Assembly: GCA_003952965.2 (NCBI GenBank)
Contig: RXIC02000071.1
Coordinates: 136,826 to 200,825, forward strand
DNA: 64,000 bases
Source: Morella rubra
Taxonomy: Eukaryota > Streptophyta > Magnoliopsida > Fagales > Myricaceae
Direction: 5' to 3'
Positions 24,501 through 36,996 of the stretch are shown in pieces. The notes under the pieces are model-generated. The model searched no databases. It saw only the letters and a list, made by a program, of their open reading frames with translations, and was not told the origin of the DNA. The stretch's first letter is position 1, and every line of letters starts with the position of its first letter. The position numbers and the translations under genes are program-made.

Positions 24501-25408
24501 TGCAAAGCTCTACAGGACACTCTCTCTCTCACTTTCTATGTTGACAATTTCAAGTGGACCAAAGGCCACATATGATCGGGTTTTGCTTTAAATAGGCTAG
24601 GTTAACTCTAATTGACTAATTGCTAACTTGCCACCTAACCTTCTCTAGGTAATGATTAGAACACACTCAAATCTTCTCTTCTCTAGGTAATGATTAGCAC
24701 ACACTCAAATCTTCCAAAATCACCAAGCTCTCACCGATTGGCCCTATGCTCTTAACGTTAGATGCATGCAAATGAGACAAAATAAGTCAACATCCCACGG
24801 AAACTCAAGGGTCAACCAAACGTTGGGAGAAGAGAGTGAAATAAAATAATTTCAAGCTTAAACAAGTTAATTACACAAGGCTAAGTCACTAATAATGTAG
24901 AAATTACTCTACGGTAGGAGGAAAGTGTAAAAATTAAAATTAATCAAGAAAGGTATCAATCTAATAATGGGAAAGAATTTTAAAATCACCTATGCAACAT
25001 TATTCTAAATTTTTGGGTGTAAGCTGAAAAATAAAAATAAAATAATGAAGGATAAGCAAGGAGAAATAATATGTCTAATTACAACCTTTCTAATATGTCT
25101 AACTAAAAGGCAAGATGATGACGAGAATTCTATTAGTAAAACTAAATTCTCTAAATACTTGATCTATGCAAGAAAACGAAATAATATAAAATTGCAAGGA
25201 AATGAAAGTGCATCAATATTCAAGTGATCAAGATCATAGCAAAAGGTAAATACCTAACTAAATAATAAGGGAAATAAAATATTAAGCTAGCATATGAATC
25301 TAATAAAGATTTGTCAAGGAAATAATTTAGAGTAGAAAATTCGAATAGCATACTATACATATGTCAAACATAAACATCAAATAGGTGAAAATAGAGAGGG
25401 GTGTTACA
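21561..25408 (+). mobile_element. 3.85 kb solo-LTR-like insertion (TGTCACACCCC...GGGGTGTTACA)
   Basis: It begins TGTCACACCCC and ends GGGGTGTTACA, so it carries TG/CA ends in a short inverted repeat. CTTCA (21556-21560) and CTGCA (25409-25413) form a 5 bp duplication with one mismatch. The related block at about 54170-54185 lacks the insert, which fixes both boundaries. No gag or pol similarity is visible and no internal LTR pair was found, so a solo LTR is the simplest reading. Long LTRs with such ends are common in Del/Tekay gypsy elements, a tentative assignment. It contains a ~38 bp tandem duplication at about 24642-24715 ('CTCTAGGTAATGATTAG'). Confidence 0.75.
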
Positions 25409-25634
25409 CTGCAACTGTTCAAGTTGTTAGGCTGAATTATAGAAAGAGATCATTCGTTTCTTTATTTCTTTCCTTGTTTCTTTCTTTTAGTTGTTCCTTT
25501 ATGTGCTTAGTTTTCTGCATTTTAAGGTTCTATATATTGTGACTCAATAAATTAATTTCCCTTTTCAAGTAATTGCTATGCGGTTAAGAATGGAATCTAA
25601 TATCAATTTTGAATTTTTTGCGAGTATAGGTCAT
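25409..25634. repeat. Host duplicated block, copy R1 (second part)
   Basis: 'GGCTGAATTATAGAAAGAGA' through 'TTTTGCGAGTATAGG' matches 61701-61905. It is uninterrupted at GGCTG, where the other copy carries the 7.5 kb copia element. It ends with GTCAT, the target duplication of the gypsy element. Confidence 0.85.
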
Positions 25635-26398
25635 TGATGGGAATAGATTTTTTCAGCCCAATAAGAAAGGAAATGGGCCCTGAGCCCGACAGAAAAGGTA
25701 GAGGCCCATCCTAATACAACAAGATCTCACCAACCGCAAATCACCACTGAGAAAAGACCGACAACACTCTTAAATAGGGGTCACGTCGAGTATGAAAATG
25801 TGAGGCCTAAGGGGGAGTTAATCATCTGATTCCCTAACAAAAACGATGTTAGAAAGAATAATACCTAACCATTAAATGAGCAAATGAAGACCACCCCCTA
25901 AGGACCAATGGAAAGAAAGGGATGAAAAGTGGGCCCTACTTAATAAATAAGGGGCAAAAGTTACATGAAAAAAGGAGAACCATACAAAAAATGAAGGCAA
26001 GGGGGCTGGCACCCAAAAGAGACGAAAGAAGAAACAAGGATAAAAGTACAAGGCCGCAGCCCATCAAGGCCGGGCCCAGATAGGAAAGGAAGACATAAGG
26101 GAACAGGGGGGGCAAAACGGAACATTAAGTAGACTCACTCAGACTCTCTCTCATACTTTCTCTCCCTGATAATTGAACCAGTAAACAAAAGATAAAAAAT
26201 GGTGACTAACAATGGCATCGGAGAAATCCCCCCATAGGGGGAGGACCACGAGTCTTAGTTTGTTTTCTTTGCTTGTAGGAGGAAGGAACAAGAACTTCAT
26301 CCTTTCAACCCATCTCAAGCGTTAGACTTCAGGCCCAGCTCCCTTAGGCTCTTATCCCAATGGACGCTGTCATAAGCCGGTTAAAAATGGCTCCATCA
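25635..26398 (+). repeat. 5' LTR of the Tat-like element
   Basis: 764 bp, TG...CA. It is closely similar throughout to 48658-49428 (for example 'TTTTTCAGCCCAATAAGAAA', 'GGGGTCACGT', 'TTTGTTTTCTTTGCTTGTAG'). Confidence 0.9.
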
Positions 26399-26400
26399 AT

Positions 26401-26418
26401 TGGCGCCGTCTGTGGGAA
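26401..26418 (+). promoter_or_regulatory. Primer-binding site of the Tat-like element
   Basis: TGGCGCCGTCTGTGGGAA starts with TGG, the complement of a tRNA CCA end, 2 bp after the LTR. This sequence type recurs in plant gypsy elements. Confidence 0.8.
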
Positions 26419-26499
26419 ACTTTAACCGGTTATCCCACCTTACTCACTACGAGCAAGAAAGCTTTCTAAAGCTCTTCTCATCAATATACAACGTGGCAA

Positions 26500-29400
26500 A
26501 TGGCTATGGATGGCTCCCTTCATGGTAAAGCAATTGCAATAACCCCGGATTCACCTCCTCCACAGGTCAATAGTATTCAAACTGAGACTATCACACCGGG
26601 AACGGCCAAAATCTCGTGCCTCCCTGTGGAGAACTCCCTTCCTGGGAGCTTTCCCAGTCAGACTCTACAAACCCCACTATAAGGAGAGCCACTGCGGTGC
26701 ATTTAGGTTCATCCTCCAAGAAGTACCGACCTCGGACCTTCAGGAACTGTCCAAGAGGCCAGTAACCTCCTGGGTGACCCAGAAAAATAACTTCGATTAA
26801 ATCTCCAGATGCGTAGAGGAAATATACACCCAAAGTGAAAGTTGTCTCGCCAACTAGAGGGTAGCCCTCATGTCCGGCAGTCAAATCGACAGTCTATGCG
26901 GACTACTCCGGAAAGGACTAATCTACCCCTTGGTTTTTCTAGATTGGAGGGGCGACAGCCCAGGGAAGTGATTCAGGTTAATGAGGAGTACCAAGTGGTA
27001 GACTCTAAAAAATGGAACGAGCACTGGAGGTCATGCAAAGCGAAGTAAGGTGAAAACATCCCTCAACCCTGAACAATCTCGTCCAGTAAACCGATTCTCC
27101 TTTTGTTCACCAAATTTTGGAGTACCCGACCCTGGCAAAATATCAAGCTCCACTTGTAGAAACTTTTGATGGGTCAGGGGACCTCACGGATCACTTGGAA
27201 ATTTTCAAAGGGCACATGGCTTATCAGGGGGTGGGAGACGCTCTCGTGTGTCGAGCTTTTCCCCTTACACTAAGAAAAGCTGCTCGAAACTTGTAATAGC
27301 TAGGACCGTGAAGACCTCTAGCACTACCTTATAGAAATGGATGTCGCTATTAGACTGAGATTTCAGCCAGTGGGAGGATCATTAAAGCAATAGGATTCTA
27401 AGAAATAAACATCATCAAGACCCTTTATTCCAACCTTTGTATCACAAAAGAGTATTAATTTTGCTTTCTATGTACGTCTACAAAACATGGCAGAATAACT
27501 ACTAAATTCAGTATAATCTACATAGGTCTTTATCTTATTTTCTTCTACTCTTCCTCTTCATATCGCTAGAAAATATAATGACGCTCTCAACGATGATGTC
27601 TAGGTTCTCAGTGACCCAGACCCAACTACCAGCTTAGTATCAAGACCTCATGAGTCAAAGTCTAAGTAAATTCTCCCAAGTACATTCGAACATTTGCTAA
27701 AAGAATTTAACAAATAACGGTGAATCCAAATGACTCATTAAAACCAGCGGTTAGTACAAAGAATAGCAGATACAATAAAAGATATTGAAGAAACCCATTC
27801 ATCAATAAAATCTCAACAGAATAAGAAAGTCAATGAAAAGACTCAGTTTCTTTAAAAATGATATTTTCCATTTTTCAATCACTTGGCCAGAGTGACGGGT
27901 TACAAGTAACTCCATGTTTTGCGGCATTACTCCCAGAGTAGAGTATTTTGCGTATTAGCCTGAGTAAATAGGTATCCTCATAGAGGAATCTTTCTGCGTA
28001 TGGCGGAGAGGCCAGAATTTTACAACAAGTGAACACATCCTCTTGTGCACAGTACTGTCACATCTTCACAGTATTACGTTAAATATGCATGTCTCATGTC
28101 AATGCCCATACATAACATTCATAATATACATCACCTTAACCATACTTGAATATCAAAATATTCCTTTCCAACTTATAAGTTAAGTATGCATGTCTCATAT
28201 CAACGCTCTTACATCTCATTTATGATATGCAACACCTTAACTCGTTTCTATCATAGGGATGTTATAAAATATTTCTCAAAGGAAAGTGTTGTGAAGACAA
28301 AAACAACACTTTGATTTCTCGGTTAAAAACCGGCTTAATCACCACGTAGAAAATACCAATTTTGACATAAAAAGTATTGAAATTAGAAGGAAAGAAATAT
28401 GTCCAAGCTTTCAAAAATAACTTTTGGAAGAAAAGAAACGGATCAAAATTGAAAAACAACTTAAAAACAAATTGAACTTCGAAAATTATACTTTTTCGAA
28501 AGGACAGCTTGTTCTTTGTCAAGAACACGAAGAACATCAATAACAATAGGAAGAATAGAAAGAATACAACAACATCAAGAGATGCTAGAATAAGAAAGAC
28601 AAGAGATTCACAATAATCATCTTGAAAACTTGAATCAAAATCCAAGATAATCAACTAAATTTTACCTCTAATCGAGCTTGATCTTCGCTAAACTTCTCTA
28701 AGCGATTTCTTCCTTCTTCCTTCTACTTCACTTCACTACTAATCTCAAGCTTAACCCATAATTTGCTAATGAGATGGTGTAAGTTTAAACGGCCGGTCAC
28801 CCCCTATTTATAGGCAAGCTTGATTTGTCACATCGCGACACGTGTCTAGGCTAGTTCAGGTGACTCAAAAGGCTACATTCACCTCATGTCAACCCCTAGC
28901 AAAGTACAGCAGCTAAAGGCAAGGTAGCTTTGAAAGTCACCGCGAACTCTTACAGTTTACACTTGTGCTTCTCTAGGTTTAGCCTTTTTTGGTCGTGCTT
29001 TCTAGGTTAATTCGCCATGCTTCTAGGCTTGATTCGTCGTGCTTCCTATGTGACATCTCTATCCACAAGTCATCCAATCCACAATTTTATCTTCTATCCA
29101 CAAGTCATCTCTATCTACAAATCATCTCTATCCACAATTTAATTCATCTCTATCTAGATTCTATTCATAATTCATATTCATCTATCCACAATTTAAACAA
29201 ATCTCTATCGACTTACTTGCTTCCGAAAAATAAAAAGTCTCCAAAATTAACCATAAGCTCATGGATGAACTCCCACATATTAGTAAAAAAAAATTGTGGT
29301 TACATGCGAACTCCACATCCTGAACAAAAAATTAGTAGAATAAAAACGTCCTACTAGCTTAAAAATTTAATTTATCCAAAATGCATCAACATCCTAAAAA

Positions 29401-30330
29401 AAACTCAGTTAATGCGAACTTCAAATCTCTTAAGCAAGGTTTTAAACTGAATACATCGAAGTACTAATGAATCTTTTATTAGTCACTAAGTTCCCCTAAT
29501 GCACTACTAAACTCAAAATGATATCATAGACAATATGCATGTTATGTTAAAAGCTCGAGGTATGACAAAAGTGTTTTGGGCAACTTCCCAAATAGCATTC
29601 ATAATTTCAGGAGCTTAGCACGGCTTTTGTCAGCCATTCTTAGCTGGCGCATTAACTATAAAGCCCCATACTCACCTCTTAAGCATTCGTTAGAATCAAG
29701 GTGAGAGCCTCCACAACTTTCTAGCACAATTCAGTAAGGAATCCCTTGATGTTGATGGTGTTGATGACAACTCAAAAATTATGGTTGTGATAAATGGGTT
29801 AACCATGGAAAGTGATTTCTTTCACCACCTGGCACAGAAAGCCCTGCGAAGAATGCCGACTTGATGGCAAAGGCCCAAAATTTTATAGTGACAGAAGAAA
29901 TTTTTAAAGCTCGGGAAGCAGCCTGCATAGTCCAAGGTAGCAGGTCGGAGAGGAGGGGAAGAGAGCAAGATCAAACGCACAGGTCGATACAAGGGAAAGG
30001 TCAGTGCGCCCACGAACGGAATGCCAAGCACCCCTTCCTATGCCCCAGCTACTTCCAAAGCCAGCAATGGGGGTGAACAAGCATATACTCCCCTGAATGT
30101 ACCACTTAGGAAAGTATTGATCCAAGTTGCAAATGACCCGAGTTTAAGGTGGCCAGGCAAGATGAAAGCAACCCCTGAGAGGAGATCCCATGAAAAATAC
30201 TAGGACTTCCATCAAGATCATGGGCACATAATAGAGACGTTTTACGAGCTTAGACAGCAAATCGAACTCCTACTTAGCCAGGGCAAACAGAGGCAGTTCA
30301 TCCTAGACAATGGGACTTTTTAGCCCCAGT
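26500..30330 (+). pseudogene. gag of the Tat-like element, broken and split
   Basis: The start is MAMDGSLHGKAIAITPDSP at 26500. The retrotransposon gag domain is readable at about 27120-27291 (ETFDGSGDLTDHLEIFKGHM, then ALVCRAFPLTLRKAA) and continues after the solo LTR at about 29573 with a 'WFGQLP' match, 'FRELSTAFVSHF'-like sequence and 'LMAKAQNFIVTEE' (about 29862). The C-terminal 'DFHQDHGHIIETFYELRQQI' block lies at about 30205-30265. The protein would form the virus-like particle core. Numerous stops and frameshifts, together with the insertion, show it is dead. Confidence 0.82.
27292..29567 (+). mobile_element. Solo LTR (2.3 kb family), copy 1, inside gag
   Basis: It starts TGTAATAG and ends GGTATGACA. 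Flanks AAACT (27287-27291) and AAAGT (29568-29572) form a 5 bp duplication with one mismatch, and gag reading resumes after it. It matches 36997-39550 over its length. No internal retrotransposon coding is present. It contains a short CTCTATCCACAA-type minisatellite at about 29050-29200. Confidence 0.85.
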
Positions 30331-30559
30331 GTCGGCAACAAGGGGGAAATGGTGTGCCCCCACCTCAGGGGGCAAGACGGAATCTACCTCCTCCCCTACC
30401 ACAGGTGGAGGTTCACACCATTCACACGATAGCCAGAGGTCCGTCAACAAACGGTCCCAATTGAAGTGGAAGAAAGGCTTATTACAAGGAAGCTCACCAG
30501 CACCAAATATGCTTACCTGAAGCCCCACTAAGTAAGAAACTAAGGGTCACTTTGACCTC

Positions 30560-31065
30560 TTTAAATTCACCAATAAAGATGCAGAAGGGTCTTGTATCCT
30601 CACACCAATGACTTGGTTGTTTCATTACAAATTTCCAACTTCACCATGCATCGTGTACTAATAGACAATGGCAGCTTTGCTGATATTTTGTACTTATCTA
30701 CCTCTGAAAAGCTGGGAGTTGAGGAAGTCAGCTGAAAATGGTATCCAGCCCGTTGGTAGGATTCGCTAGGCAAACTATTAACCCGATGGGATCTGTTCTC
30801 TTACTAGTGGTCTGGGGAACCCATCCTGTGGTGTTGACTACCATGGTGAACTTTTTGGTGATTGACCCCTTGAAGGAAGCCCTGGCCTACAATGTTATTA
30901 TTGGATAGACCACCCTATGTGAGATACAAGCTGCTACCGCCATTTATTATTCCAAGATGAAATTTCCTACTCCATTTGGTGTTGGGGAAGTTCGTTGAGA
31001 TAAAAAGCAAGGCTGGAGCTGTTATAATGTCTTACTAAAGGGCACATGAAGGAAGACTGCACCCA
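30560..31065 (+). pseudogene. Aspartic protease remnant of the Tat-like element
   Basis: RVLIDNGSFADILYLST (about 30650) matches the plant gypsy protease active-site block; the usual DTG/DSG reads DNG. Downstream are 'NFLVIDPLKEALAYNVIIG' and MKFPTPFGVGEVR. Where polymerase would begin, the sequence instead runs into non-coding DNA with 'TTTTTCTTGTAATAAAG' (about 31110), so reverse transcriptase and integrase are absent. Stops interrupt the frame. Confidence 0.75.
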
Positions 31066-31149
31066 TCAAATAAGAGGTATGTATCCATTTTTGTTAGATA
31101 TTCTTTGATTTTTCTTGTAATAAAGAAGTAGAATGTGTATTTGTGGGAA

Positions 31150-31660
31150 AAAAAAACTATGGTATGTGATAGGGAGCCTCGTGCTCAGATATATATGAAT
31201 GGTGATCTGAAGCCCTCGAGCTCAGATATTTATTATGAACATGACTATCTGGCCCTCATGCCTAAAAAGGAAAATGGCAGGATCCCCTGAGTCCTGAATT
31301 TATGAATTGGCAGGAGCCCTCGAGATCTGGAATTATGAAAATGGTAGGAGCCCTTAGGCCCTGGATTTATGAGCTAGCAAGAGCAGCCAGGTCCTAGATT
31401 TACAAAAATGGCAGGAGCCCTAGATTTATGAGTTGGTAGGAGCCCCCTGGCCCTGGATTTACGAAAATGGCAGAGCCCCTGGCCCTCGTGCCCAAATGTT
31501 TATGAGATATAATCTGGAGCCTTCATGCCCGAAAACTTTCAGATGTAATCTGGAGACCTCGTGCTCAGATATTTACGAGTTGTGACCCAAAGCCCTCTTA
31601 CCAATATATTCGCAAATGGATATATAGAGCCTTCATGCCCAAAACTAAGGTGCCTCATAC
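31150..31660. repeat. Degenerate minisatellite, ~50 bp units
   Basis: Repeated phrases 'GGAGCCCT', 'CTCGTGCTCAGATAT', 'TTTATGA', 'AAAATGGCAGGAGCCC' occur in irregular order. It lies just after the protease remnant, in the position of the 3' non-coding region of the element. Confidence 0.65.
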
Positions 31661-33199
31661 ATAACACTGATATATGACATTTGTGCCAATGGCTAGAAAG
31701 TGAGATATGTTGCCCATACAGCTTAGGTAATGAAGAAGAGAGAAAGAGGGGGAAAAAAAAAAAGCATAAGCAAATCAGACAAAGCAAAACACAAAAACAA
31801 TGGTGCCCTCGGGCCTAGGTCATGTTGAGGGAAACTAGGAGAGTACCTTAAACTACAAACAACAGCTCAGAGTTTTCAAGTCTAGGGTTGGACAGCACCC
31901 TTGTACCCTACAAAAAACAGACGGCCTGGCGTTTATACCCGGGAAAATACAGCTATCTAAAGCCCTCTTGTCTTATACTCTGTCTTGAGACCTATATTAA
32001 AAAAAAAACATAAACACAGTATCATCTTGTGTCCCCAGCAAAATTCACCTTTTATGACAATTCAAGCCCAAAGATTGTAGGGCATTTGTGTCCTAAACAT
32101 GCAAAGATCCATGATCCTTAGCAATACTTCGCAAGCTAGCTTGACTTGATTTGAATCTCATAAGAATCTTCTCTTTGTCTACAGGCCTTAAGCATTTGCC
32201 CTTTAGACAGGGGGAGTACATTACTAATCTTGTAATGCGATTACAAAATGAGAAATGCAACAAATGCAACAAAAAAAAACAGAGAGAGAGAGAGAGAAGA
32301 AGAAGAAAAGGAAAAGGGCAGTAGGCCTCTGAGCCTTGAATTACATATAGGCTGGTGCTTTTGAACCCTAGGTCCTATATGGGCAAGCACCAATGGGGCC
32401 TTGAATTATAGACAGGCGAAGAGTCTGGAAACCTTGAGAAATAATAGAGCATTATCTCAGGCCATTGTGCTTTGCTACAAGCCCTAAGCTTCTAATAACA
32501 CTCTATACCTATGATTATGTTAGGATTGCTCCCTTGCACCTCCTTTCATAATTGTCTACAGGCCTTATGTATAAGCCCTCCAGACACAAGGAGCATAGGA
32601 GGATTATCTGGATTTTCATTATAAAAAGATCATCATAAAGAAAAAGAAGAAGAAGAAAAGAGGGAAAAAAAAAAAAATACAAAACAACAAATTATAAGGA
32701 AAGTCAGGAAGCTCTAGAGCTCGAGATTAAAGAAAAATAGCTTTCAAGTCATGGATTAGAGGATAGCAAAAACACTCAAGCATTGGCCAAATTAAATTAA
32801 CAAGAGCTCTTGGGCACCCTTTCACCAGCCCAAACTATTGCGGCCTACTAATATTTATGCCCGCGCACCAAAGAAGGGAAAATTCCAGGCACCTATGCCA
32901 TTATTTGGGCCTTAATTGCAACACAAAAACAGATCATAGGAGCTATGGATCAAGCACTTACACCATAGATCTGGGACCTGGACTACTTATTGAGTACATT
33001 GCAAAGCGGAACATGGAAGAAGAGGGGAGTTGAGGAACGATAATGGAAAACATGAGAAATCAAATGGATGAATACTAAATTATGGCCGGTGAGTATCAAA
33101 TTGCAAAATCAGGACTAAATCATGATCACAAGGAAAAAAAGCTACAAAGCATCGTAGCAATAAAAGAATATCAAAGTGAAAAGGAAGGGCAATAAACCC
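31661..33199. other. 3' non-coding region of the Tat-like element
   Basis: No coding motif is seen. It contains a GA microsatellite (about 32279-32300), poly(A) runs and recurring 'CCTTGAATTA'/'AGGCC' phrases. Confidence 0.5.
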
Positions 33200-35836
33200 C
33201 TCAACATTGTTTCAAGAAGGGATAAATAAAGTATCCCCCGAAGTCACCAAAGGTTCTTTAGGACCAGTCACCTCAAGTGGGGAGGAAGGACTCAGTGCAG
33301 GGTCAGGAGCATTCTCCCCTACCCCCTTCGGATCCGCTAAAACTCAACGATCCCCTGTCTTCTTAATGATCTCCAAAGAAAAGACAAGCCTCTTGCATTA
33401 ATCAATAGAGTATCCAGGGGATTGAAAAAGGGAAGAGACGTTTCAAGAGCTGAGGTTTTAGGTTACGAAGAAGGTTGATTGAAAATTGCAGATAATTGCT
33501 TCCCTGAAATCTCAAAGTAGTCCAAGTCAGGGTACCAACTAGAAAAGGCAGTCTTGAGGGAGTTAAAGCAGTCGATGAAACCCTGGGCCCAACAGTCAGA
33601 CGAATTTTCTATCTCAAGTTAGAGCTGGTGTCTCACCTCTGTCACCTCATTTGTCAAGTGTTTAACTTGATCCTCTCGGAGCTCAACTTGATTCGATAGG
33701 CGCCTCGCCTCACCTTCTAGGAAGCAGATACGCTCTTCCCCTAGATATAAAGATTCCTGCAATTTGTGGCACTCTTCCTCTAGCTAAGTCACGAAGCCTT
33801 CCAAGCTAGATACTCGATCTTGAAGAACTGACTTGCTCTCTCCACTTGGATAAGTGATGCTTGTAAGGTGTCTATGGTACACGATGCTTGAGCGGTCAAG
33901 GCATCTTTCTCATGTGTGATATGGGTAACTAGGACATCTTTCTCCCATTTGGCATGCACCTTCACTTCTTCGAATTCTCTAATTAGGTCGCGGTGGGCCT
34001 GGAGTGCCCGATCAGCTCGGGCCTCTATCGCAAAGATCTATAGGGCGTTTTTCATTGGAAGATTGTCCAGTCTCTGGCACTCTTCTTTATATTTCTTGGC
34101 CTCGTTCACCTCGTGTTCCCAGCAAGCTGTTTGAACCTGGAGGTCTTGATTCAACTGCTTTATCTCATTTGACAACTCCCTAACACCTTTGGTCTATTGA
34201 GCCTTGCCAGAATTATGAGCCTTTCATGAGCGAGGAGCATCCTTTGGGGCGACAGGCACCATAACATCTTCATCTTTCTCTAGGTGTCACTCTATCGGTT
34301 TCATTAACTACCTACTCTCTTTTGAGGGAGGAGTAGGTTGCTCTAACAGAGGTTCGACATCTACCCTACCATGTTCAAGTTCTTGAACGAAAGACTCGAG
34401 CCTTTCGACCTCTTTTTTGAGTTGTTCCTTCTTTTGCTGCTCATCTAACAGAGTTGAGTGAAACTCAGCCAACTCCAGTTCTTTGTCAAGAAAAGCATCA
34501 AGGGTTTGATGCAGGGCCACGACAGTCTGACAAAGGAATATACATAGACCAAGGATCAAATAAGAAAGACACAAGCAGAATTAAGAGGAAAAAGAGTACG
34601 ACTTAAATGATACAACCCGAACCTTCATGAGCAAATAGGTTGTTGTAGGAATAATACTCTCGAGATGAGGTGGATGCGGCAAGAGTCCAACTGGGACAAA
34701 TTCTAGCAAGCGAGCTATGGGATCTAATAACCAGGCTGCCAAATGATCTAAGACACCTTCACCTTGAGGAATAAAGGGAACGGACCTGGCAAGATTTGTT
34801 TCAAAGTAAGTGGTTCCTTGAGCAAGCCCCATGAAAAATGGGCATAGCTATTCGGGGGGGATAGGTGCTTGAAGCCTGCAACCTTACTGGACCTCTGGAA
34901 TGATAATACCTGAACCCTACACGAGTACAAGAGGAGATGCCGGGCTTTTCCTCTTCACGTAGGGCTCGTTAGGGGAGGGTTCGAGACTCTTTCACTTCTA
35001 CCAAGAAGAAACCTCTTGCAAATCTTTTGTTCGAGGTTGAGGGCTATCCTCACTGGAGGTAGCCCTAGGTTCCTTGAGAAAGGAGATTCTGAAGCCCTGC
35101 TGTGAATGTTTCCCGATCCCGGAGGCTGTGGAGATTGGTGAAGGTGGGGATTTTTTTTGCATAAGGACTGCCACGACAACCCCTCGACTTCATTACCCGA
35201 GCAGGGGCAGAAGAACTCGTGCCGAATGATTCTGGAATCCTCTTCTGAAGTCCCTTTGAAGAACCAGGAGAGGAATACAGACAAACAAAAGCACATCCGG
35301 ATGACGAAGCCAGAGGAGAGGAAGAGAAGAAAAAGAAGAAGATTAAGGAGGTGTCCCAGGAGTGGTCCTTGGTCGACAAACAAAAGCAAGGATTTCAAGA
35401 CAAAAAGGAGGTAGGAAGGAAAGAGAAGCAAAATATAAATACCTGGGATGGCAACTGGAGCCGCAGGCCGCTTAGTTTGGAAAAAAATTTCGATGTTCTA
35501 AGGTGCCAGAAGTATGGTCAAGTCCCTCGACCCATAAGTCGCAATTGCTTGATAAAACAAGGGCTAATAGGATTGATGAAAGAGTGATCGGAAGGTAGTG
35601 CAAATGAAGACAACAAATAGAAATAAGAATTAAGAAAGAAGGAAAAATCGAGACATCGGGGAGAAATTACTAACCATCAGAGGAGGGAATGCCCCATGCG
35701 CCGTAAATGACTTCGGGGTTCTCTACTTCCGGAGCACCACGCCATCCTATCCTAGAGAAGAAGAAAAATTTTTCCTTCCACCCTTTATTACAGTAAGGAT
35801 GATTGGAGAAAGTGAATTTAAACCCCCGATTGACAA
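33200..35836 (-). pseudogene. Antisense ORF of the Tat-like element (3' part)
   Basis: Read on the minus strand, opposite to gag, 35836-35690 encodes 'VNRGFKFTFSNHPYCNKGWKEKFFFFSRIGW', which resembles the 'putative gypsy-type transposon' (Transposase_28) domain. Further along (34574-34308) is a Glu/Lys/Leu-rich coiled coil, EQQKKEQLKKEVERLESF. Minus-strand ORFs near the 3' LTR are known in Tat-lineage elements such as Grande and Retand; their function is unclear. The 5' part lies beyond the SIRE insertion at 47929-48250. Stops and frameshifts are present. Confidence 0.65.
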
Positions 35837-36996
35837 AATAATGTGAGTTCGAAATCAACCCAAAAGGGGGGTGAATTGGTTTATCAAAAATTTATCCCCT
35901 TTTTGATAAAAACTCAGATCTGAAAAATATCTCTTTGGTTTAGTAAATAAAACGCAGATCTGAATATGTTTAATGACAACCCCAAAGATAAACGGTAAAT
36001 ACTAAAGTGATAATAACCAAGAAGCAATAAATGAAAGCAATAAGTACAAGAGTAGGGAAGAGAGATAACACCGCTATTTTTAGGTGGTTCGGCCAAGACT
36101 TGCCTACGTCCACCCCCAAGGCTATTGCTTCCTTGGGCTTCTCCACTATAATCCAATAGTGTCTACAACTTAGCTTTTGGGTGCTAAGTAACTGTTACAA
36201 GAGTTTTTCCGAGCTCACTCTTCAACTCGTCACAAATCTCAAAGCCTATGAGATTTCTTCTATCCTCACGGGTAGGCCCAAGTGTATCCCACACTCAAAG
36301 GTTTCTCAAAGTTTAATGAGATGAATGAATAAACAATAGCTCTCAAAGCCAAATCAACAAACAAAGCTCAATAAATGGCTACAAGATAAGATCTATGATG
36401 ATGACAGCAATAGCAAACCAGATCTTCTTGGAAAATGTGCAGCCTTTGTCTTTTGTGTTTTTCTCTCTTTTTGAAAGCTTGGTCGGCAAAGATGATGTAG
36501 GGAGACAAAAACTGTGCAAAAGTCTTCTTTTCTCTCTCCATAAGGTTCCCTTTATAGGTCTTCAGTCTTGAGGAGTCCAGAGGGCCTTTTTGGAATGTTG
36601 GAGAGGTGCCCTAAGTGCCACATCATCTTGATTTGCGTGCTGAACATGTCATTTTTTAAAAACAGCGTTCCCGCAATATGTGTCGACACATATATGCCTA
36701 TGTGTCGACACCTTCATCAAGTCTGAAACTTGCTCGCAGTGCCTATGGCATGTGTCACACTTCCTTCACCATGTGTCGACACCATCTTCACATGTGTCAA
36801 CACTTTGCTTCCCATGTGTCGACACCATCGAAATGACAGTCTGGCTTCTGTGCTATGTATCGGCACCATGTCAACCATGTGTCGACACTTTGCTTCTTCT
36901 ATGTGTCAACACCTTCTTAGCAGTTGGAGTTTTTCAATGCTTTTTTATATCCAATCTTTTTCAATTCAACACGGAACTCCTACAATGAAAAGTATC

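Noticed and set aside
21561..25408. A complete LTR retrotransposon with two short LTRs inside this interval
   Set aside because: I found no internal LTR pair, primer site, gag or pol motif. A single long solo LTR with one 5 bp duplication fits better.
34955..35431. 158-codon minus-strand frame rich in Leu/Phe, possible membrane protein
   Set aside because: It is another frame of the Lys/Glu/Arg-rich antisense-ORF region of the Tat-like element. Hydrophobicity is a shadow of the purine/pyrimidine bias.
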